In this document: positions 49,401 through 61,400 of the stretch, one piece after another
Layout of the letters: every line of letters begins with the position of its first letter
How positions within the stretch are numbered: position 1 is the stretch's first letter
Assembly: GCA_023053575.1 (NCBI GenBank)
Contig: JAKZAP010000006.1
Coordinates: 18,423,280 to 18,487,279 of the forward strand
Reading direction: 5' to 3'
Origin: Branchinecta lynchi
Taxonomy: Eukaryota > Arthropoda > Branchiopoda > Anostraca > Branchinectidae
DNA: 64,000 bases
Made by a program: the position numbers and the translations under genes
The notes under the pieces: generated by a model
What the model was told of the DNA's origin: nothing
Databases searched by the model: none
What the model saw: the letters and a program-made list of their open reading frames with translations, nothing else

Positions 49401-52400
49401 GGTATTGTAACGACTGGCAGGTCATTTTTACCGACTGCTTTATTTGCTAATAATTATTGGACACTCCGTTTTCTTAGAAAATTGTAGAGCGTTGTTTAGT
49501 GCAAAGAAAAGAAGAATGGCCTCTTTTGTCGTTTTCCCATAGAAAGCATGTGTACAACAGATTGGTCACCTAGCGAAGTCCATTTAACTAATTTGTAGAA
49601 CTACCGAGTGGCCGACAACATTGGAGGGGTTGTCCCCCTCCCCTATCTGTTTCATTTTCTGTTCTTAAAGTTGTACGTCGATTACTGAAGTTGTTTACTG
49701 CAAAGTAACAAGGTTAGCTGAACCGTTTGAGCGTCCGACTCCAGATCGAGTGATTCTTGGTATCCTTTTCATAAAATCGTTTGTCCCCGCATTTCCAAAA
49801 TGGGTGATTTGACGTGTTTATTGGTTACCCTTTCTTTATCGAATTTGCTAATTCATCCAACTTTTGTTCACTTCGTATCGATTTCACCGCATTCAGTTAG
49901 TCCATTTCATAAGATTTCATTAGATTTATAATTCGGTCATTAATTAGATTCATTTGGTTCTGATTCGTGACCGAACTCGATAATTCTCTCGATGTCACCA
50001 GCTGTTTCGGTCTGCATACAGTTTGCGAAGTTTTAGAGCTAGTATGCTTCCATTAAAAGAGTCGACATTAAATACATATTGAGCCCACTGAACTTTATTT
50101 TCCCGCCGGAAAAGAAATTAAAGCTAAAACAAGGAATTTTGTCAAAGTAGGTGAGAGTTATAGGGGTAAATATACATGCGGAATCCATACATGAGCTTGG
50201 TTTTCTCAGATGATTAGCGTTTTGCAGTGGTTTGTCAATAAAACACCACTAGCCTACTCTATCATTTATATTCATGTTCAAGTGGCTGATTAGTGACAAG
50301 TAGTAACAATTTTTAGCAGCCTGGCGAAGACTCCAAATCTACAATACCCGATTGTCTGGATGAACAAGCTTCCCAGTATCCTGAAATCTCCCAACCCAAA
50401 CTTCATCGTAGAAGTATGTAATATCTGGTTAAAGCGGTTAGACTTGGGAAAGAAAATTAAGAATAGCTTATGTAGCATAGTAGTTCTACAGGTGTAACAG
50501 TTTATTTGTATAGTTAAAATATTTATTTAATCTTCTATGGCCTTTTGGCTTAGTAAACAAATATATTATTATTATTATAAACCCAGCTATTTCCGTAGTG
50601 GCATTTTATTGTATTTACACTCCTCACAGGATTTTGCCGTTTTAGGAAACTGGTCCATCGGGCGAAAAAGTACACCGCGAAGTATAACTCAAGCCACACC
50701 CCCCTCCGGATGAAGCCTTGGACGTGTGGATACGTGTGCGGAAAAGTTGACTGCTGTGAATGCTGCCAAACGGTAAGGCAGATCTGTAAAAATGTGTTTA
50801 GTGTCCATGACATTTTTAAGGTTAATGCATGACATTTGTTTGCTTTGGTACGGTACTTCCTTGTAGTTTACCCCATCTATACGCGTGTTTTGCAGTTAAA
50901 TCGGCAGTTTTGCCAACGATTTTCGCGACGATTTTCGCGACACATTGACAACCACTTCAGTACTTCCAACCACATTGCTGGGCTTTGTGCTGCTTTGTGC
51001 TACTATAACTTAAATATTGTACCCTACAATCGGGAAATCCTGTATGACTAATGTAGGCTACTCTGTATTCAAGATGGATACTACTGTGTTAGTTGTGAGA
51101 GTTGTTGTTGGTCGGCAACTAAAAGGTACCGAACAATACTCTTAGAACAGGAGAGAGTTCATCTTTTATTGGGATCCCAAAACGTAAGTGGAGGGATACC
51201 TCTGACAACCTAAAATTTGTATGTCCGTCCATCCGTCTGTCAGCATGATAACTCTCGAAGCGAATGAGATATTTTGATGAAACTCGGTTCTTTGAGTCAA
51301 GAGAAAGGTCAAGTTCGTAGACGGGCTCTGTAGCCCTTCGTTTACGGGTGGGGTTCAAATTAAGGTGCAAACAGAATATTTGTAAACAGCTAATAAGATA
51401 GTCGATATGGGCTGAACACATGCTGAACATGATTATGAAAACCATTTTCTCGCCGGGACAACTAGTTTGCCCGGGATCCGGCCAAAATCGAAAAAATGTG
51501 TTAAAATCAAAAGTTTTTTTTTAGTTGGTTATATAATATAATTGCAATAATAAGGATTTCGCCTCTATAAATTTCTCGGGACACTTTACACACTAAATTG
51601 AATTTCAGCCAGGTGGTAGTCAACACCTGCTTTGAATTGGTTGATATTTTCGGCATTTACAACACATTCTTGGAGATTATTCAAACATTCTCATTCTACT
51701 ATTCGGTTTCTAAAGCTCCATTTTCCGATGTCTTTTCGGAATTTCTCACCACTCAGTTTCAAGTTGTGTCCTCTGAGACCGTTGTGCTTGAAAGGGAAGG
51801 CATCATCAGGCCTAATGTTATCATAATAACTATGGCAAATTTTAGAAGCTTCGATCAAATCACCTCGAAGAAATCTGTAAGATAAACTGGGTAATCGTAG
51901 TTTTTGAAGCCGGTTTTCATAAGGCAGATGGCGAATGTCTTGCACTGTTTTTGTTGCTCTTCTTTGAACTTGCTCAATGGCGATAACATCCTTGATATAG
52001 AAGGGCCTTTTCGTTGCGTGACCATACTTAGTTAGTGGGCGAGCTAGTGCCTTAATAAAATAGGAAATGGGGAATTGTCCTTAAATATAGATGTCCTTCT
52101 CATAAGGTTCACAGTTCTTGTAGTTTTCTTGATGATAGTTTCGTAATGCGTTGAAAATATTAGATCTATGTCCATTACTACCCCGAGGTCACGCTCAGAG
52201 GTGGTTCTCGAAATCGTCCCTTCCGTCTAAGGTGTACCGATGGTCAAGGGTGGTGGGGCCAAGACGAAGGTGGTGACATTTATCGGTATTGATCTCCATG
52301 GCCCATTTTTTCAACCACCGGTAGATCTTATCGAGGTCCTTTTGAAGAGACTCGGCATCCTTCAATCCCATTATGCCTCTGTACAGCTTAGTGTCGTCAG

Positions 52401-55400
52401 CGTATAGCATAACCGGAGAGCTGATGCCTTCGGTTAAGTCATTTATGTAAATGTTAAAGAGAAGGGGACCGAGAACACTTCCTTGTGGTACACCGCTAAG
52501 AAGATTCTAAGAACATACGTCCGATTTAGGGGTAAGAAGAGATGCTGAATCCGTATATGACAATCGTTTTCTACCCGGACAAATAGTTCGCCCGGGATCC
52601 GGCTGAAACAGGAAACTTTGTTGTAAGTTAAAGTTGATTAGATGTTCGATATAGGGGTAAGGAGATACGCTGAGTTTGTTTTTGAGCTTTACTTTTTTGC
52701 CGGACAAGCAGTTCGTCCGGAATTCGGCCGAAACGGGAAATTTGACAGAAGTAAGGTTTTAAGTTTCGATCGGTTTCGTCAAAATAGATATGTCTTATCT
52801 TATCTAGGTAAACACACATGCTAAATCCATAAACGCACATGCTCAATCCATATCTGAACTTGAGGTGATAAGCTATATGGCCTCAATCTGTTAATAAGTT
52901 TGATAGAAAAAATGTTCAAGGAGTCTGCCGAAGACTGGACCTGGCGAAGAAAAAAACCAATTGTCTGTATCAAATCTTGTACTTTTGGGATCCCGTCGAA
53001 ACCTTGGGTCTTGTTTTCGTAAGGTTTTTGGGCAGTTGTTACGAAGTCTAGACTTCCCTTTTTCTAATGGATTCTAGAGCTGCTGCGGACTAAATAAAAC
53101 AAACCTGTCGTTTTCCAGGTCGATGCTCTCGAATATTACTCTGGACAAGAACATCTGATGTCTGAGAAGATCATCGACGCTCGAAAGAAAGCTCTCTGCA
53201 CGCCGCTTGGGATCGTCTTTGTTACATTTGCGTCATTTGAAGATGCTCGGAAGGTACTGAGCGATCACAGGTTCCAGCGGAGGAAGAATGCTTTCTTTGG
53301 TAAAAATCCAGGCAAGTCATCTCTATCAACCGCAATGAAACCGGAAGATTGGAATGTCGAGTTCGCTCCGCCCAGCAACGATATATATTGGTAAGAATCT
53401 CGACACAACCATCTGCTTTATCGAACCTAGCCCACAGTTGCGTATGGTAGTAAGCTCGCTGTCTCTTTTTTGTTTTTATTTAACTCAGCACAGCAAATGC
53501 TTGTACTGACGCGAATACTTGCCAACCCTACACCATCCCTGTGTGGACCCTAGCGGGGTATGTGTAAACTCACCCCACAGAAGTGATTAATAGATTAGTA
53601 GTGTCCGCTCCACAATGCTATCGTCGCCGTCGTTAGCAAGCACCATCGCGCACCCCTTTCTGTTGGATAGTCTCTAGTCCCACAGTTGTATATGTGTGTT
53701 ATTCCGTGGTATGTATTTGTTGATTTGTATGTGTGATTTCTACCTAATTGCAACCTTAGCTGGAAAGCCTGTGCGATATTTATTGGTTAGGCTACAAGAT
53801 TTCTATAACCCTCTTCGAGGGCGTTAAAGGGATGTAAGAGATACATATTCTCAGGACTAGCTAATGTAAATCTCGGACTGGCATTCTTGGTCTACTTGGC
53901 CCGTAAATTACTTTTCTGTAGCTCGGCTTCTTTTGCCAAAAGCCCTTCCACATGGATCCTCTTCATATGCGTATGACTTCATATGACATTTACACCAAGG
54001 ACAATTCCGTGTTTCCTATTTTGTTTAAGGCCCTAAAGCTCGCCCACTTATGGCAACGCCACAACGATGCCGTTATATACCAAGGACGTTATCGCCATTG
54101 AGCAAGTTCAGAGAAGAGCAACGAAAACAGTGCCAACCGTTGTCCATCTACCTTATGGAAACCAGCTTGGAATATTACGATTATCCAGTTTATCATACAG
54201 ACTTCTCCGAGGTCATTTGATCGAAACTTTTAAGATTTGTCATAGTCACTATGGTAATTTAAAGCCTTGTGATCTCCTCGCCTTCAACACAACGGTCTCA
54301 GGAGACACAGCTTGCGTTGCGAGAAGGAAAGACATTGGAAAATAAAGCTTCAGAAACCGGATAGTTGAATACTGGAATAATCTCCCAGAAAGTGTCGTAA
54401 ATGCCGAAAGTATTAATCAGTTCAAAGCAGGTGTGGATCGTCACCTGGTTGAAATTCAATTTAGTGTACACAGTGCCTCGAGAAATTTATAGAGGCGAAA
54501 GCCTTTTGCTGCAGTTATATTATTATTTATATATCAGGTATAAATGTAGTGACAGATTAGCTTACAATCACTGACCGTCACCCACTTTCTTTTTAGGGAG
54601 CATCTTCGAACCAACGGCCGGTTCTGGGTTCTGAAATGGATCCTGATACACACCATCCTCTTTGTCGTCTTAATCTTCTTCTCCACCCCTTCTGTCGTCC
54701 TTAGCAGTATCAATGTCATCTGGGCCCCTGTAAAAGAAGAATTGACCAAGTTAAACCCGCTTTTTTCTGAGTTCGCAGCCACAGTACTTCTGCTCTCAAC
54801 TGCCACGCTGCTGCCTGTGTTGATTTCGCTCTCCGATCGATTTCTGACTCATTGGACCCGATCCTCTGCGAATCTGTCGCTGATGATTAAGACATTCACA
54901 TTCCTGATTTTCATGGTTCTGCTGCTGCCGTCTCTAGGACTAGCGAGGTAATATTCTTCTATGCGCCTTCCAACTTCTCCTTCTGCTAATTGCACTCCAA
55001 CTACTCCTTCCTCGACTGACCAAATGCCTGATTTTGTATTTATTTTTTTGCCGGGCAGGGTGTGTTCCAACCTCCGGTCAATAGTTATACCGATTTACTT
55101 TCCTCGTCACAACCTATGGTTTCCGCAATAGTTCAAAAGCGCTCACGGTAAGTAGAATCAGGGGATGCATTATTGGGTGTGTAATTTAGGAGTGTGGGGG
55201 GGGGGGGCTTCTCTTTGATAGATTATCATACGATCAGCGTAGCTTACTTTTGAATGAATCCTAGCTGCAAGAACGATGGTATGCGCGAGACTAAACCGTT
55301 CGAAATTTGGTATTCTGCGCTTGATCTAGCCAGAGCGTACTTGAACGTCAGGCAACAAATAAGGTATTATTTCACTCTCTTCTTGCAGTATTGACGCCTT

Positions 55401-58400
55401 CGTCCAGTGGACTCTCAATGACGGAAGAACGCGCTGGGAATGCGTTTTCCTTCCCGATAATGGCGCTTTCTTTGTCAACTACATAATTACTTCAGCGTTC
55501 GTTGGCACGTCCATGGATCTGATGCGGATTGCTGAGCTGATATACTACTACTCTTGCCTCGGCCTTTCTAAGTAGGTTTGTTTGTAGTAGGAGGCAGAGC
55601 TTTTGACAGTTTATGGTAATAGCGCATGACGGATATCGAGACAGACAGAGCTGGGGAGGGCTTTGTAGACCTTAGATTCTCTAAAGCCGCGTTCAAAAGT
55701 ATGCATACCCAAGCACAGATTATGCACGTGCCCAGGCTTAGCCAGGCACCGAATTCTAGAGCCTAGAACTCCATGCCTGGCCCAAAATCTGTGGCTAGGC
55801 ATGGGTGTGGACGGTGATGCTGGGCGTGCGCCTAGGCATCCGTGCTTGGCTAGGCATACTTTTGAACGGGGCTTAAAGCCATCCGGGCCTTATAGAGCAC
55901 CGGCGCCGGAACGCCAATTCCTGCCTCATGATTGCAGCTGTGAGCCTGCCTGGATCGTTATTTAAGAGTGCGGTTCTGGTCCTTATTTTTGCCCGTTATG
56001 CGGAAAGATGGATGAAGATGTGGAACACTTGGTTTGTTCTTGTAGTGCGTTGGGGGATCTAAGGAGAGAAGTTTTTGGTAAGGAGGTTATTCAAGAGAGG
56101 TCTTTGAAAGATTTGATGGGTAGTAAAGTGTTCCAAGAGTTGCGTCGGTTGGGGAGATTCCTGAAGGTTGCCGTGGAGCACTGCGAACGTTTTATTTTAG
56201 GTTGATGTTGTGGTAGGGATAGGTGTTAGTTTGTTGAATAGTTATTTAGTTATTAGAAGTATGAGTTGAGTGTTGAATATTTGGATGGGTACGTTGCAGT
56301 TGGAGTGTTTGTTTATTTTATATTTTGTCCCCCTATGGCCCATAGGGCATTTTTTGGGAATACATTCATTCATTCGTTCATCGAGGGGTTGATTGTTGGC
56401 GACTCCGTGACGAGAAATAGCACTGATCAGTGGAACGCTGAGGCCATCCTCAAGAGAGATTAGGACTGGCTGTGAGTATTCAGCTAGTGGTTAAGTAGGC
56501 TAATGGAATTGACCAAAACCGTAATCGAACTGACCCATCGTGAACCTTAGTGGGAGCTAGTTGTCGGGAGAACATAAAAAGATATGAGCATCATCAACGA
56601 TTTATGTGACAGCGCATCGGAATGATGATGAGATTAGGCTAATCCCCTGGCTAATCCTTGTTACACAATAGAATTTGAACCTTGTGTGAGGGTACTGATT
56701 TACGTGACCGTATGATCTTCTTTTCCTGTCTGTCTCTTCTGTTTTCTTTGTCTGACAAGCTGGTAGACTTGCAACAGTTTGGTGTAAAGGAAGAGGTTTA
56801 CTTTCCAGGTCGAGAGCAGAGCATTTGAACATCCGTCAAGCGAGCCTCTTCGAGTTTGGCTACGGAATCCAGTATGCATGGGTGCTTATGAAGTTCTCTG
56901 TGGTGGTCATGTACAGTCTTTCGTGTCCTTTGATAACACCCTTCGGTGAGTTCCTTTTTATACCTCCTACGAGTTAATACTAATTATTTCTCGGCCCTTT
57001 CCCTTCCGTGGCCTTGCACTAGACTCTCGGAGACTTTTGTTTCTGCCGAAACCTGTAACATTTAAAAATAGTCTTAGCTAGATGCCCATCTTGCTACTTT
57101 ACCGTTTGTTTTTAAGTCGTATAGCAAATTGGCGAACAATATCATAACAAATTTTATAACTCGCGTTTTGCTAGTTTTGAGATAATCGCATTTAAAGTTT
57201 GGGAAGTTGGTAGATCGAAAGCTAGTTATGATTTTAGTCCGCTGAGTATCTCAGTAGGGCGAAATCTGGCGAAAATTCTGATAGCACAGGTAAGAAGAGC
57301 GCAACAATGTGTACTAGATGGTGCTCTTAACTCGATTTGCCAAAAAAGGCGAGTTATCACCTTTGTGCGCTCAGCTCTTCAACTCTTTCGCTATATAGTC
57401 TCCGTTCAGTTGCCTGGTCCGAAATATGGTATTAATTCCTCAGTCAGCTTCCACCGTTTGATATTTCATAGAGTGGCTTGCATGATAAAGCTTATTTTCC
57501 GCATCGTATCTGATTGAGAGCGCCAACTAAAAGGTTGGGAACTGGATCAGACCTTCTTTCCTTAAAATATGAGAGCCCCACTACAAACGGATGCGTAAAA
57601 CAAATCCAGAGATTAGCTGACCTGTCTATTCTATTTCAGGCCTCATGTATCTCGCAATGAAGCACTTTGTTGACCGCTACAATATCTACTTTGCTTATGC
57701 GCCATCAAAAATCAGTAAACGTGTTCACATTGTCGCCATCTACTTCCTTGTGACAGCGCTGTTTCTGCTTCAGCTGTCATTCTTCTTTTTCTCTCTCCTG
57801 CGACGAGGCTTGAAAGATGTGACGATCTACTCACTCTTCGGAATTGTCGTCAGCTTGCTGTTGATGTTAGCAACGACCTCATTTCACCTGTTTAAGAAGA
57901 TAGGACCCATTTTGTTTCTTGTAAGTCGATTAACCTAAACCTAAATATTCGTGCTGATAGTAGCATTCCTCAGATTTTAAGCAGAACTGCATGGTTACAT
58001 AGCTTTCTGTCTCGTGGAAGCTTGATCAAACACTCAACTACGTAAACCTTGCCTAGAATCAACGTTTCTTCCTGCTGTCTTAAATGATCTGGAACACCGT
58101 TCATACCTCTTGAACCCCGTTAATGATGATTGAGTCTTCCATCAGCGGTTATTAAGAGCTGTGTTTGGATGTGCTAGGTAGATTTACTCAAAACTTCGCA
58201 CACTGATTCGTCGGCTGGTTTTGCATCGTATAATGGTACCTGTGTACACATAGTCCCATTTTCCAGTCGAATGCGAATAACATCCTTCTCTCCGAAACTT
58301 TGACGCGTTGCCTGTAGGTTTCCCTTATTGAAGCCAATTTTGCTTTAGTAGGCTATTTCCGTATGCGAAATCTTGTCAAACCGGTTGTGCACCTGGCTTC

Positions 58401-61400
58401 AGAGTGTTCTAGTTTGTAAACCTTTTGTGTTGCGTTGGCTTTCGTATGGAAATAATTCCCAATCGTAAACAATTGGAAACGATCGTAAACAGTTGTTTTT
58501 TTACGATTGGAAACAGTTGTTTACGATTGGAAATAGTCTTTATGGCACTCGCCCTTCGGCCAAGTGCCATATAGCGATTGTAATTTCTGTCTGTCAGTCG
58601 GTCCCAGTTTTGCTAGTTTGGGCACTTCCAGATAAGCTAGGACGATGAAACTTGGCAGGCGCATCAGGGACCGGACCAGATTAAACTAGAAATAGTCGCT
58701 TCCCCGATCTGACCATCAGTAGGGGAGTGGAGGGAGGGGAATCAGGAAAAATTAGATATTTTTAGCTTACGAACGGGTGATCGGATCTATACGAAACTTG
58801 GTACTCGTAACAAATGCCATATGAGCTCGTAGCTCTTGTTTACGATTGGAAACGAAACGGTCGTTTATGATTGAACGGTTGATTCTGGTTGTTTCCAATC
58901 GTTTTCGATTGTAAACAGTTGTTAACGATTGGATTTTTACGATGGAAATCGGTTGTTCCCAATCGAATTTTCCAATCGTAAACAACTGTTTCCGACCGTA
59001 AAAAAACAATTGTTTACGATCGTTTCCAGTTTTTGATTGGAAAAATGTTCCATAATACAGTGACTTGAATTATTTCCATACGTCCGTGAAGGAGGCTCAG
59101 ATGGTTTATGATACAGCTAGAACGGTCTCAGTGAGAACAGTCCAGATTCTCCCTTCAGCCCAAGCTGACTGCGAATCATATTTGACAATGCAAAAACGGA
59201 TATGTCAGCTACATTTTACTAAAGCTATTGACAATGCGAAACGGATATGTCAGCTACATTTTATTAGAGCTATATTTCGGTCATTCTTGTCCTTTTCGGG
59301 CTCAAGCCGTTCAAGCTAGAAAATGACTTGTCAAAAGGACCCTTGCCAAGAAGGTTCGAAATATAGCTCTAATAAAATGTAGCTGACGTATCCGTTTTGC
59401 ATTGTCAAATATAATCCAGATTCACTTGTCTGGCCGAAGACGAGTAGTAGGTGATGAGAGAGAACTGCTTTTAAAAACACCTCTGAGATTTACCGATTTT
59501 CTGAATTCCACACTGTACAGCAAAATGCTCATCATAAAGAAATTGCATCGTAAAAAGGACTGACATTGAAGGTGTCAGGTACAAATAAAAAATCTATGTC
59601 CCTGCGCATGCCAGTAGTATGTTATGACTTCTGATAGACATGGAAACCCGTTGAGCAGTACTTAATACTTATTAATACATCTGGGATTATGCGTAGCTTT
59701 CTGCCATACATCTTGCCTAGCTTTCTTAAAATCTGAATGTAAGAAACCGGGGGAAAAGTGTGTATTATTCCTTGAAGTTGGATAATGATTAGAAAGGATA
59801 TTTATAGTTTTGGGCGAAATTAGTAGGCTATCTAGTATCACATATTCTTAGTTAACTGCGTTAAAGTTTAACCGGATAGGTCTGAGATCCAACAGTCTAG
59901 TAACATATCACTTATTCACTTAAATGTTACTGAAAACCCGATAAAAATGTATTACTTCGTTTTTCCTTTATCCAAGGATAATCGGTTTCACGGAATGAAC
60001 TTATTTTTTCGGATTTGTGATACCTCTATGTGCTTGTCTCTCATCGCTTGAAATAGAAATGTAAGCCATTGCCGGAAAATAAAATAAAAATAGCAGATTC
60101 ATTGCAAGGCATATCCTAAAATGATTTTCCTACTTTTCTATAGGCGTAACGTCTCCGATGTCACATCTTTAGGCCTGGAAACGCAGGCCTTTGTTTAAAT
60201 TCAAATTCTCCGCGTCTTGATGAATTTTGGTTTGTCGTGCAAGTAGCGCACACTCTGAACGCTATTACTAGAGCCCCGGGTGGAAACATACAAAATCCTT
60301 CAGATGGGTCAAAATATTTCAGTGTATTCAGATATCAGATGTAAAAATGATCTGCCTTTTCAGTTAAACTTTTATCGGATGCGTCAGCTTATTTTACTAC
60401 AGCGAAATTTCAGCACTTCTTGGCAAGGGTCCTCTTCAGGCTCAAGCTAGAAAATGAACCCTTGATATGTTACATATTCTTTAAATCTTACATGAAATTA
60501 TTTGTGTTTTCCTGCCAATTAAACGCTTAGCGTCCTAGCCTATACACAGAAACAGTATTTGTCGCGAATTCTCTCATATAGGGAGAAGAGAACAACTACC
60601 CCAAGAACACTTAGGCGTTTTTCCGTGCTCCCAAAAATAGTGTGTGGGTCGACTGTGGCTCGAAAAGAGTGTTTCCGCGGTCTTTTGTGCGGCCCACAAG
60701 TGTGTTTCCGCGACCAACAGGATTTTCGTGACCCGCTTTGTGGCTCAAATTCGACAAACAACTGGGGAGGTGATTGTCGATTTTGTGGCTCGATTCTGGC
60801 GGAAATTCAAGTTAAGCAGCAAAATAGTGTCTAAACAATAATTATAACTACTTTTTCAAGCATATAGACTTCAAACTGAGCATGCTCTTGTACAGAATTG
60901 TAAGGAAATAAGCCAGTAGTTGTATTTATTGATATTTTACATGAATTTTATTTTTATTTTCAGATAATTGAAATTACCGCCAAAAAAATAGACAAAACGG
61001 CGTTTCTGCGGGTTTCAACTTGTGGCTCGACTGTGCGGCACACAATCGTGTTTCCGCTACGAACACTGATAAGTGTGTGGCACACAACTGTGTCGCGGAA
61101 AAAGGCCTTTAATCTCTAGAAATCCTAACCCAAAACAGACTTACATCTTTTTGTCTGCGAGCTTGACACTGTGGTCTTTTACTTGTGATTATCCCGAAAT
61201 GCCTTTACTTTTATTTTGTCGTGTCTCATTTATGACTGATTAGAAATCGTACAAGTTAATGAAAATAAATTAACGTAAAAATAGTTTGTCTCGGGAAACT
61301 CAATCACTACTTTTGTTTCGTTCTTTCTCGTTTTTGTGAAAGGCTAGAAATCGAATAGGTAAACAAAAATTAATTGGAAAAAAATAGGATTCTCCGGGAA

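Noticed and set aside
49709..49770. Functional tRNA gene
   Set aside because: The B box is degraded, the arms do not pair well and no terminator T run follows.
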